From positions 30,911 to 94,910 of the forward strand of contig JAVGVS010000807.1 of NCBI GenBank assembly GCA_032718565.1: 64,000 bases of DNA, in the 5' to 3' direction. This DNA is from Distichodus sexfasciatus. Lineage: Eukaryota > Chordata > Actinopteri > Characiformes > Distichodontidae. Below the pieces are notes generated by a model. It was not told where the DNA came from, searched no databases, and saw only the letters and a program-made list of their open reading frames with translations. Positions 51,345-62,029 of this stretch are shown one piece after another; the stretch's first letter is position 1, and each line of letters opens with the position of its first letter. The position numbers were made by a program, and so were the translations under genes.

Positions 51345-51470
51345 GTTGAATGGCACCTAACCTTGCTCTTAGTACCTCAGTGTGCTACTGGTCTGGGATT
51401 TAAGCCGGGCGTAGCCTTCTGATCCGCAGGGGCAAGCGTAATCTTCATACACCAACTGCCCTACAAATCA
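51345..51470 (-). repeat. SINE fragment in intron 5 of G
   Basis: CTTAGTACCTCAGTG, GGGATTTAAGCCGG and ACACCAACTGCCC mark a decayed head of the common SINE. Confidence 0.6.
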
Positions 51471-52644
51471 TAGGGGCCTGCCCATACTTACTAAAACACA
51501 TTGGTAAGACACAGGCTAACTATATTTACTCTTTATATAAATAATCATTAAACAGGAAAAACCACATGCAAGCTGTATCACTATTTATTGTTTTCCCAGG
51601 GGGATGTAGTGAAGGCAGGAGGCGTTGTCAGAGCTACAGCTGTAACAGGAAACCTGTTTTAGACTAGTTGATCATTGAATCAAAGTATCAATGTGGATTA
51701 CAACAACAGTTTCTCTTTCTCTTACTTTCTGATAGACTCCGGTAAATAGCGAACAATGCTATCAAGACTTCTGGTAAGATCTTAAAAGATAAATGTGTCA
51801 GAAAGAAATCGAATATCTGTCTATGAGGAAATGATGGGAATTTTTAACAGCCGACGTATCCATTGTTGGTGCAATAATAAAGCCATGATAATAGCAATTA
51901 TATTCTTCAAATTTGAATACTCCGCATTCAGGGCCAACAACTCAGAGCTGAGCTCCCTGCTTCTCTTCTCACTGACTCCTGTGTTTCCTTTGTTCACTTA
52001 CTTTGTTAGTCAACCGTCTAAGTGGTCCTGCATGCTGCGTCTGCCCGGCGTTGGCATCACCTTAAATCACTCTGCATCTCCTGTGTTCTAGGGAAAACAA
52101 TAAGTGGTATTAATGGCCTTCAGGGCTACCTTCCAGGCAGTAATGTCATGAAATGGTTTGGGCCTCCACAGCAGAGAACTCCAGTGTTGTTGTCTTCACT
52201 CTCATACAGAGTCTCATTTGTGTGCTGTGGTTAACAATATCCTCCATACCCTTCAAAAAACCTAAATATATACAAGAAAAATCATTCTAGAATGTAGTCT
52301 GGAGTTCAGCCGTGGTAGGTTTCTGGGCTGTTCTGGGTTATATCGGGTTCTTGGCTCTGTTGTGTTTTATTTTGGCTTTTCTGGCTCGGAAGCTGCCCGA
52401 TAACTTTAACGAAGCCAAATTCATCACATTCAGCATGCTGATATTCTGTGCAGTTTGGATCACCTTTATTCCAGCTTACGTCAGCTCTCCTGGAAAGTTC
52501 ACCGTTGCCGTGGAGATTTTTGCCATTTTGGCTTCAAGTTTCGGTTTGCTCTTCTGCATCTTTCTTCCCAAGTGTTATATAATTATACTGAAACCTGAGA
52601 AGAACTCGAAAAAGCAACTTATGGGGAAAGTGGCAGCCAAGTAA

Positions 52645-54957
52645 ATAACAAGCTATATCTCCGATATTAGTGAGTAAATAAGCTTTCTCATTCCTGTTCA
52701 TGGACATTTCTGATTATGGCTTTTAGGGTTGGCAGTTGGCAGTGCCTATTTCTAATACAAATCCTATGAGCTTCAGTGTTCAGAGCGCGTTTTTTTTTTT
52801 TTTTTTACTGCAGCACTCAGAGCACTTCAGGTTTAATTCCATTCAACTTTTAAAACAGCGCTGGGCTCGTCAATGTCACTCCTCTCTTGCGAGTCAATCA
52901 AAGTCAAGAAAGGGGCGGAACATACACAAAGAACAATGGCGGCGTATCTGGAGCAGCTGGAGAAGCTAACTACTTCGAACGCTGTCGCTACCGCCACCGC
53001 CAAGATGCGATTTCTCTCCATTGTAAAGATAATCTCCTTCGTGTCGGCTAAACTACCAATCTCAAAGGAACATGTTACAATGTTTACATGAAATATGAAC
53101 GTACGTGGAAGATGCTTTTTGTAACTTAGCAACAATAAGCACCTAGAGAAGCGTAGAAAAAGTGCTTTGGAATGAGGGTTTGGCCGCTCTCAGCACAAGA
53201 AACGGTGGACACAGGGCCTTTTGTGACATCATAACAGTACCGCCAAAAGCAGGCTTAACAGATTAACACTTCTTCCTGTACAGTAGAAATTGGGAACGAC
53301 CAAAAAATACTAAAAGAGCAACATACTATAAATATATATATATGGTTACATTATGTTCCAGAAAAGTTAGATTGAAATTGATATATTTGCTTGCAATGCA
53401 TGTAATGTACAGAACAAGAAATACTACATTTTACACAATCTACTTCTCTCAAACAGTGGAGTTTGGTGCAAACTTGTGGCAATGTTCAGGCAACAATGAC
53501 AAATTTTACCTTGTGAACCAGAAGTTTTCCACAAATATTATTAGAAGTCTACCACAAGCCTAATTTGCATGTTAAAATATGATCTTGCAGCAAATTTGCA
53601 TCAATGTTGCCAACAGTAACTGTCTGCCAGAAGCTGAACATTTTTGTAAGGAATGCAGGAATGTAAATTTGTTTCAATCATAAATTATTTTAAAAAGACA
53701 ATTTTGCTATGCTATGTTTATGTGATTGTGTTAATTTTTCGAGTGTACTGTATCCTGATAATCATAGGTGGAGGTTAATAAAGTAATATCATTTTGCAAA
53801 CTGTACTTATATTTGTGTGTACTCTATGTTTTGTGATTCCTGGAAATCACACTTTGTGGACCATCTGATGTAGTCTCATGAATAAATTACAAATATTTTG
53901 GGCTTTGTTGTGAATTGTTTATTTAATATACTGAAAATAGCTTCATCTAAATACCAACTCTTACTACAAAAAGCTTTTAATGCTTGGAATCGTTACATGG
54001 GCGGTGTGTCTGTCAGAACTGACAGCTATGCAGATAAAGTAACATCCATGGAAGACAGGGATGTGTCCAATTGGGTGTCTTGTGTACAGTTACAAAATAA
54101 AAACTAGAATTGCAAGCAGTTATCAATGGGGTCCAAGCACTGGCGCGATATGAGCTGAAGCGTAAATGAACGTATTGTGGTGCCCCCTCTTGCTGGACAT
54201 GTGTCATTTTTGATGTGTGTGGTCAGAACCTTCTCACATGAGAGGTCCAAAGAGTTTCTACCAAACTGTACTGTGTAGGCTGTCCTACATGAAACATTTT
54301 GCAATGTATATTGATTATAATATGCCACGCCCCTTTTAAACAATCATAGCCATATTTAAGGAATTAACTCGGGAGTGCAGACAGATGAAGTCTATCAAAT
54401 TTCAGATTTGTATTAGAGGAGTTCAAGTTAATTTGAATTTTAACAAAATAGCAGGACAATTTGGCAGGCGGAAATGTTCCAAAACATATAGATTAGATTT
54501 GGAAGCTTCCAGGGAATCAGAGGTAATTTTTAGTGTCATTTTTGGTCTCTGAAGACTGACACGCAATCCTGTTCGGTCCGGGTTTTGTTATAACGTGTAC
54601 AGTCTAGGCTGTGGTTGGACTTTTTAAAGAAAGAAAAATTAATAATAATAATCTGAACCAAAACAAATAATAAAAATAAATATAGCCAGAAGCAGCAGTT
54701 AGCGAGGTCCGAGCACAATACATTTGGTGCTTATATATTCTTTACAAAAACTTGGCCCAAAACGAAATAAGGAACCAGCTAGCAGTGCAACATAGTGTAC
54801 ATTAGCAACTGACATAGTGTTGCTAATGTAATAAGCAATATGTTAACAACTATGTGTTTGGGAAACGCACCCCAGAACAGAAAGGCCCACAGTGAGCAGA
54901 TTAGCTGATGTCTGAAAGTCACACCCCCTTCAACATTGAAATTAGCTTTTCCATGTG
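52645..54957. other. spacer between genes G and H
   Basis: No receptor gene. Holds a 17-T run at 52790-52806 followed by a GC-richer stretch (52807-53330, including AAAGGGGCGGAACATACA and ACAATGGCGGCGTATCTGG) that resembles a fish dispersed repeat; unique AT-rich DNA; a segment at 54105-54560 starting GAATTGCAAGCAGTTATCAA and GGGGTCCAAGCACTGGCGC, also repeat-like; and a MITE-like block at 54785-54880. The short open frames here have no recognisable domain. Confidence 0.6.
54785..54880. mobile_element. MITE-like repeat
   Basis: ATTAGCAACTGACATAGTGT through ACTATGTGTTTGGGAAACGC. Related to 16925-17070, and its first words recur as the unit of the 59225-59475 minisatellite. Confidence 0.5.
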
Positions 54958-54965
54958 TATAAATA
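54958..54965 (+). promoter_or_regulatory. TATA box of gene H
   Basis: TATAAATA, 98 bp before the ATG, followed by CCACACACCTTCCCGTTTAA, similar to the region after the gene G box. Confidence 0.6.
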
Positions 54966-55055
54966 CCACACACCTTCCCGTTTAACCACATGAAACCAGC
55001 AGCAAACCTGAACTAACCATTTATAATCTCAACAAGCTTGTAGCTGGTCGAGTGA

Positions 55056-58000
55056 ATGGAGCTCATCTTTATTTTTCTAAACACGGTCATGGCCGTTAAT
55101 TTTTACCGAGCTAACGGCAGTGTCTGCGTTCGGCATGGGGAGCCTGTGCAGCCGCAGCTGTGGAAGGAGGGAGACATCGTAGTTGGGGGGATTTTTCACT
55201 TCCACAGTGGCTGGGACTTCAAAGACATGTCCTTTACGGTCATGCCGCCTCCAGTGAAGTGCAAGAGGTAAGCAGTAAGGAGAAGTAAAATCTGCACTTT
55301 GTCTAATCAAGTGACATTTATTGTCACACAATTCAAATGTATGTGGAATTCTTTTGTGTAAATTCTTTGCTGGTTTACATCAAAACATTTAAATAAGAAG
55401 AACAGAGAGAGAGAAAAATAATGTATTAGTTTTAATGACAGATTTTTCCAGTATTTCCAGATATACAGGAAATCAAAATATACAAAAATGTGCAAATTAC
55501 TACTGTGATTTTACTATTAATAGTGCAAGTTAATATAAAATTTTAGCAAAATAAAGAAAAAAAGGTAAAGAAAAACAGGCAGTGTTGTCTATTAGGTCCT
55601 TTTAACTTTCTTCAAAACTCTTTTGTCAGTCTTAATTTCAGAGCTTTCCAGTACTTACAGTCATTGATCTTTGCCATAGAGGAGATCAACAACAGCTCCA
55701 CGTTGCTGCCCGGCATAACTCTGGGCTACAAGATCTACAACAGCTGCGCCTCTCCAGCGATGGGAGTCAGAATGGCCATGGCGCTTATTAACGGAAACGA
55801 GAATTTCGCCTGGGACGAGCCGTGCACCAAACCGGCTCAGGTGCAAGCCATAATGGGCGAAAGCTACTCGTCTCTATCCATGGCTATCGCCAAGAGCGTT
55901 GGACCTTTCAGCGTTCCCATTGTAAGGATTTTGGTTTGCTCTAGTACTCAATGCGCCTCGTTCACCAACCCAGTGATTGGAGGGTTGCTGGTTCAAGTCC
56001 CACATTTACGCAAACGTTATTATGTGCAAAACGGTTGCTTATTTAGTTTAGGTCAAATCTAAGTTGGATATTATGTCATAAACTCAAATAGAAGTGTAGA
56101 TACGTGCTTAAATAGACTCTAGTAAAAGTTGAAGCATTGATTCGACTTCTTCACTCAAGTTAAAGTGAAAGGTACAGGCTCTAAAACATACTTAAAGTAT
56201 AAAAGTATAACGTTTCCTTGTGAGGGACAAAACCAGCATTTTAGGACAAAGCTGACTGGACTCCATGTCCAAGCGTTATGTATGAGAAAAATAAAGCCAC
56301 ATGAATACATAAATCTGCACTGTTCATTACCATCATTATACATGATGATCGCCACTATCCTAAACACATCATACAACAAATATTATAGAGCTGTAAAGAG
56401 CGCTGTAGAAATAAACTCAACTCAACTGAAGTGAATGTGGTGGAGCTGAGCTTCTTTCTGCACCACAATCACCACATCATTTCCCACCGAGTTGCCGCCT
56501 GCTTTTAGTTTCTTTTTTTCTCTTGCTCTCGCTTTATCATGTCCATTGTGTTGTGCGTCATGTGTAAAGACCAGTACACCAATGGGACTGTCATTTCTGT
56601 GTGTGTTTACTACGTTTTTAAGCCTCAACCGATCAGTCAAGTTGTCTGGACGGTGTGTTTTATTGATACGGAACAGGTAAAGCGCATGGCAAAATGGAAT
56701 AATGAATCTCATTTAAATTAAACCAAACAAGAGTAATGAGCCTGATTTAAAAATGTAAAGAGTAGAAAGTACAGATATTCATGCTAAAAATGTAGGTAGT
56801 AAAAGTTAAAAGTTGGCACAAAAGTCAAGTCAAGTACAGATACCCGAAAGTTCTACTTCAGTACAGTAACTATTTGTACGTAGTTACGTACGAATATGTT
56901 TTTCAAATTTCATAATAAGAAAAACTTCCTTACGAAGAAATGTAACAAAAAAATCTCACTGACTTGAAAAATATTAGGGAATGAAGCCCAATATTTCTTT
57001 GGACAACAAGCAAATGTTAATATCCTGAATAAAATTCTAAAATTTGATGAAATGTGGTCAATATCTGTTTCCAGATCAGCCACTATGCCACCTGTGAGTG
57101 TCTCAGCGACAAAACCAAATATCCCTCGTTCCTGCGAACAATCCCTAGCGACAAACACCAAAGTCGAGCCCTTGCAGAGCTGGTCAAGCACTTCGGCTGG
57201 ACCTGGGTCGGCGCTATCAGAACCGACGACGACTACGGCAACAACGGCATGGCGACGTTTACCCAAGTCGCCGAACAGTTGGGGATATGCTTGGAATATA
57301 ACCTTCCGTTTTTCCGAACCTACTCTCAGGAAAAAGTGCTGAGAATTGTTGAGGAAATAAAAATCTCTACGTCTCGAGTGATCGTGGGATTCCTCACTCC
57401 GTGGGAGGTGGAGATTTTGCTGCAGGTGTTTGTCGAGCACAACATCACCGGTTTCCAGTGGGTGGGAACCGAAGGATGGATTTTTGATTCGGGACTTGTA
57501 ATCGTGGATAAACACAAGATGCTACAGGGGGCAATAGGGCTGGCCATCCCCAAAACGCAGGTGACGGGATTAAAGGACTTCATGTTGGATATAAATCTAC
57601 TCAAATCGGCAGGCAGTGCCATGTTCACTGAGTTCTGGGAAGCTCTCTTTAAATGTAAATTTACACAGCAGAACAACTCCAACTCGACAGTGTGCACGGG
57701 GGAAGAAAAACTTTCCGAGTTAAAAAGCAGCTTCACTGACATGTCACTGATGCCCATTTTAAGTAATGTATATAAAGGCGTGTATGCCGTCGCCCACACG
57801 CTGCACGACCTTCTGGGCTGTGAACAAACTTGTCAGACAAAGAAGCAGCCCGATTTTGTTACAGTGAGTTGAAATTTTGGTTTGAACACTATCTCAAAAT
57901 TCTGGTAAACTTCATTCATTTGGTTTTGAGAATAAAATAAGCTCAAAAATAATGTTTAATTTTGGAACGCTTGTTTCAAAACGTTTATTTTTTAAAAAAT

Positions 58001-61000
58001 GGGAAAAACAAAAAAAGTTTTTTTCAAAAATGTTCTTAAAACAACTATTTTAGTATAGTTAATTTTTAAATTAGGTTTTAAGATGAATTTTTTTAAATTA
58101 TAAACAAAAACAAACCCGAAAATCTTTTTTTAAAATATTTCCAATAAATGGAAAATGTACTATGTAATATTCCATTTCATGTTTCCAATTCAATTAAAAA
58201 TCAATCAATCAATCAATCAATAAACATTTTTAAATTTTAAATTAATTAAAAAAAAATTCAATGAGTGATATACATTTCTCATGAATTAGAATTAGAATTG
58301 AGAGAAATCTGTGTATTATTCATTTTTAAAAAGTAACCAAACAAAAATGTTTCAAATATTTTAAAAAATCATGTTTTTATTGTTTTGATTTTTGGTTTTA
58401 ATTGTAAAAATGAATGATATGCCGTTTTACTGCTTCAGCATTAAAGATCCAATCTTAAACATATATGAAAATAATATCAAAATATCTTTGCAAAAATCTG
58501 TTTACTCAATGAATATGAACCATTCTAAGTGATTATCATAAAACTTCTATCTGATTTTTTAGTTCCTACAACACCTCAAAAAGGTGCATTTCACTACCAA
58601 GGAAGGCGAGGAAGTTTACTTTGATGAAAATGGTGATCCTCCTGCTAAATATGAGATAATAAACTGGCAAAGGGGTAAAGATGACCAACACGAATTTGCC
58701 AGTGTCGGACTTTACGACTCATCTTTGCCAGCTGGCGATCGATTAGCAGTAAACATGACATCCATCATGTGGACGCAGCAAAGAAAGCAGGTGAGTAAAT
58801 TGAAAAGTAAAACTGTGTTCTAATAAAATATTACATTAATTTTCACATCACATTTTATTTTTTGAGTGAAGCCTGGCAGTTGACACTCTTTGCACAGAGT
58901 GAAACGAAGTGCACCAGTGTCAGAAAACCGGAGCAGCCAAAGACAACCTAGGTCAAGGGATCCAGCCTTTTCACAGCCGACTCACAGCCTTCTTGCTGTA
59001 AAGCAACAGCGCTAACCACAATTGATGAAAACCAATTCTGTATTTTTCTTGCTGACAGGTGCCAATATCTGTGTGCAGTCAGAGCTGCCAACCCGGCACA
59101 AGGAAGGCTGTGCAAAAAGGAAAACCCGTCTGTTGCTTCGACTGTATACCATGTGCTGAAGGAGAGGTCAGCAACACCACAGGTACAAAAATACATTTAC
59201 AAATTTAGCAGAATCTCTTACTTAGCCAAAAGTATAGTTACTAACTATGTTAGCAACTAACATATTGTAGATTAGCAACTAACATAGTGTAGATTAGCAA
59301 CTAACAGTGTAGATTAACAACTAAAATAGTGTAGATCAGCAACAGACATAGTGTAGATTAGCAGCTAACATAGTGTAGATTAGCAACTGACATAGTGTAG
59401 ATTAGCAACTGACATAGTGTAGATTAGCAACAGACATAGTGTAGATTAGCAGCTAACATAGTGTAGATTAGCAGCCGACATAGTCAGTGTTGGGAAGGTT
59501 ACTCTTAAAATGTATTCCACTACAGATAACAGATTACATGCCCCAAAATGTAGTTTGTAACGTATTCCGTTAAGTTACTCAATGTGAGTAACGTATTCTG
59601 AATATTTTGGATTACTTAATATATTGTCATGCTTTTTACAACTACATGAATGTAGCAATCACATCCTGCAAATTCTTGTTTGTTTTTCTCTACCAATTGG
59701 CTGTTAAGCCCAAATCTCCCTGAATAGACAGTATATTTACTGTAGAGGAGCAAACACGAAATTTCCGAGTAAGAAATGCATTCCTGCCCGGGCACTGCTG
59801 GCTCTGTTGTGCTGGCTCTGGGTCCATTGTGTAACTGACCACCAACATTAACAGGATGCTTACATTAGAGCCTCTTATTGCGTGTTTTGTTTGGGCTTCC
59901 AGCAATGCGTGGAATTACCAAAATTTGGGGTCAAGGGTCTTGCTCAGGAACCCAATGATGTTGATGCTAGAGGTAGTATTCAAACCCACGATCTCTTGGT
60001 CTAGTGGCGAAAATCCTAACCCCTAGAACACCATTACCATCATGTCATTAGTCATAGTCAAAATAATACTGGTAATATAATTTGTAGACGTAGAAAAGTA
60101 ATTTTGCCTCTTGACATGTTTAAAATGTTGCCTCTTACTTTATCACAGATTCTGTAAATTGTGAAGAATGTTATCAAGACTTCTGGTCCAACACAAAGAG
60201 GGACGAATGTGTCAAGAAGGAAATTGAATATCTGACCTATGAAGAAACGATGGGAATTTTGCTGACAGCGGTGTCGGTTGTTGGTGCGATTATGACGACC
60301 GCAATAGCAATGATATTCTTCAGATTTAAAAACACTCCAGTAGTCAAAGCCAACAACTCTGAGCTCAGCTTCCTGCTCCTCTTCTCACTTACTCTGTGTT
60401 TCCTCTGTTCACTCACGTTCATCGGTCGTCCTTCTAAGTGGTCCTGCATGTTACGCCACACAGCATTTGGCATCACCTTCGTCCTCTGCATCTCCTGTGT
60501 TCTGGGGAAAACAATAGTGGTGTTAATGGCCTTCAGGGCTACACTTCCAGGCAGTAATGTCATGAAATGGTTTGGGCCTCCACAGCAGAGACTCAGTGTT
60601 GCTGTCTTCACTCTCATACAGGTCCTCATTTGTGTGCTGTGGTTAACAATATCACCTCCACACCCCTTCAAAAACCTAAATATATACAAGGAAAAGATCA
60701 TTCTAGAATGTAGTTTGGGTTCAGCCGTAGGTTTCTGGGCTGTTCTGGGTTATATTGGGTTCTTGGCTCTGTTGTGTTTCATTTTGGCTTTTCTGGCTCG
60801 GAAGTTGCCCGATAACTTTAACGAAGCCAAATTCATCACATTCAGCATGCTGATATTCTGTGCAGTTTGGATCACCTTTATTCCAGCTTACGTCAGCTCT
60901 CCTGGAAAGTTCACTGTAGCTGTGGAGATATTTGCAATACTGGCTTCAAGTTTTGGTTTGCTCCTCTGTATATTTCTTCCCAAGTGCTACATAATCGTAC

Positions 61001-61056
61001 TGAAACCAGAAATGAATTCACGAAAGCAAATTATGGGAAATGTACCTGCCAAGTAA
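55056..61056 (+). CDS. OlfC/V2R-type olfactory receptor H
   Basis: Intact six-exon gene, 846 aa: 55056-55267, 55642-55921, 57075-57863, 58563-58790, 59059-59182, 60149-61056. All junctions are GT-AG and in phase. Signal peptide MELIFIFLNTVMAVNFYRA; Venus-flytrap to about residue 503; cysteine-rich linker 504-544 (CSQSCQPGTRKAVQKGK); seven helices 545-846, tail SRKQIMGNVPAK. Pocket residues are kept (Ser in GESYS, Thr in ATCECLS, Asp in FLRTIPSD, Tyr in TDDDYG, Glu in TEGW), supporting amino-acid binding. F, G and I are its nearest relatives in exons 1-5; its exon 6 is shared almost unchanged with C and E. AATAAA at 61166. Intron 2 contains a large dispersed repeat and intron 5 a minisatellite. 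Confidence 0.95.
56085..56890. mobile_element. dispersed element in intron 2 of H
   Basis: Ends share AGTAAAAGTTGAAG / GTAAAAGTTAAAAGTTGG and CAAGTACAGATACCCG / TACTTCAGTACAGTAAC words typical of fish hAT-like MITEs, enclosing non-receptor sequence at 56440-56700. The enclosed open frames are not recognisable. Confidence 0.45.
58880..59030 (-). repeat. decayed SINE of the 27265 family
   Basis: CACAGCCTTCTTGCTGTAAA and CAACAGCGCTAACCACA correspond to the tRNA-like head of the second SINE family. Lies in intron 4 of H. Confidence 0.5.
59225..59475. repeat. 22-23-bp minisatellite in intron 5 of H
   Basis: About ten units of GTGTAGATTAGCAACTAACA-TA type, with AACTGACA, CAGCTAACA and CAACAGACA variants, many ending in CATAGT. 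Confidence 0.88.
59480..59700. repeat. dispersed repeat, CAGTGTTGGG family
   Basis: CAGTGTTGGGAAGGTTACTC, TGTATTCCACTACAGATAAC and GTAACGTATTCCGTTA, a sequence type found widely in fish genomes. Intron 5 of H. Confidence 0.65.
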
Positions 61057-61189
61057 AGCAGTCATGTTACGTAAATATTGTTAAACCAGCTGTTAATTAT
61101 TGGAAAAGTACCAGTAATGTCGTATGTAACTCAATATGTTAATCCTCATAAAGTAATTAATTCCTAATAAAGTTTTTGAACTGAGCTTT

Positions 61190-61940
61190 TGAGCCTTCCT
61201 GAGTATACCCTGTTTGAGTACCATTATTAGTAAGAAAATGTCATATCTTTGGGACCTTTGCCTTGCTGCCTAAAGAGTCTTTTTCCTGATGCAATGGTAA
61301 ACTTTCCAATTCCGAAATTACAGAAATTTGACTGTAATGTTATTGATTAAAACAGGGGTTGAGAATTACAAACTCAGCTGCAACTGGCTACGAGCATGGT
61401 CCATGTAAAAGTCGCAAAAGCAGGTTTAAGTTACAGAAGTAGGGAACGCAAGAATTTTCTCTATAGGACATATGGTTCAAGAGTTATAGACAAAAACACA
61501 TTTGCCTTTGTTATAGCGCCACATATAGGCCAGTCAATACATTTACCATTATATTTTGAGATGGACATCATCCCTACAGCGCTAATTATTGGCCAATTAC
61601 GATTTTTGACCTATGCCGAGATGTACACCATTCCAACTTACCCACCAAATTTCGGCTTTCTGCAACTTATGGTTAAAGCTGAACAATAAATTTTGTAGGA
61701 AAAATAATAATAACATTAAAGATACAAACAAAAAATTGCAAGAGGTTTCCATAGGGCCTTGTGCTTGGACCCCTAATTATGATTTAAATTCCATGTATTT
61801 ACTATGCGAGTCATTAACATCTCATAAAATGTGAACAAAACAAATATATTAGACATTATTTAATATTAATGACCCTCATATTTTCAAGTCACACCTCCTT
61901 GAAATTTAACTATAACCTCACCACCGAGGATTTGCTTTGC
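61190..61940. other. spacer between genes H and I
   Basis: No gene. The stretch 61385-61790 (ending CAAGAGGTTTCCATAGGGCC and TTGTGCTTGGACCCCTAAT) resembles the repeat at 54105 and is probably a mobile-element remnant; the open frame at 61396-61689 lies within it. The part after 61900 leads into the gene I promoter. Confidence 0.5.
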
Positions 61941-61946
61941 TGTCTC

Positions 61947-61954
61947 TATAAATG
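61947..61954 (+). promoter_or_regulatory. TATA box of gene I
   Basis: TATAAATG, 83 bp before the ATG. GAGGATTTGCTTTGC just upstream matches the gene G promoter. Confidence 0.6.
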
Positions 61955-62029
61955 CCGTGCCCGCTTCTTGTTTGGACGCAGATACACCAGACCTGCGACG
62001 GACACTCTTCATAACACCCTCTGACATGC

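Larger units (their letters stand above)
47612..52644 (+). pseudogene. OlfC/V2R receptor G, broken or mis-assembled
   Basis: All six exons are recognisable by similarity to H and I: exon 1 47612-47815, exon 2 about 48935-49202, exon 3 49804-50576, exon 4 about 50779-50990, exon 5 about 50991-51103, exon 6 51736-52644. Exons 1, 2, 4 and 5 are riddled with one- to few-base indels. Exon 3 begins cleanly (ISHYATCQCLSDKRKYPSFL), shifts frame near 50010, recovers from 50089 and shifts again near 50390. Exon 6 is indel-rich until about 52312, then perfect to the stop (tail KKQLMGKVAAK). No intron separates exons 4 and 5. Substitutions are few, so a real gene hidden by poor consensus is a serious alternative to a pseudogene. 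Confidence 0.8.

Noticed and set aside
56492..56721. 60-62-aa frames within intron 2 of H
   Set aside because: They lie within a dispersed element and show no recognisable domain.
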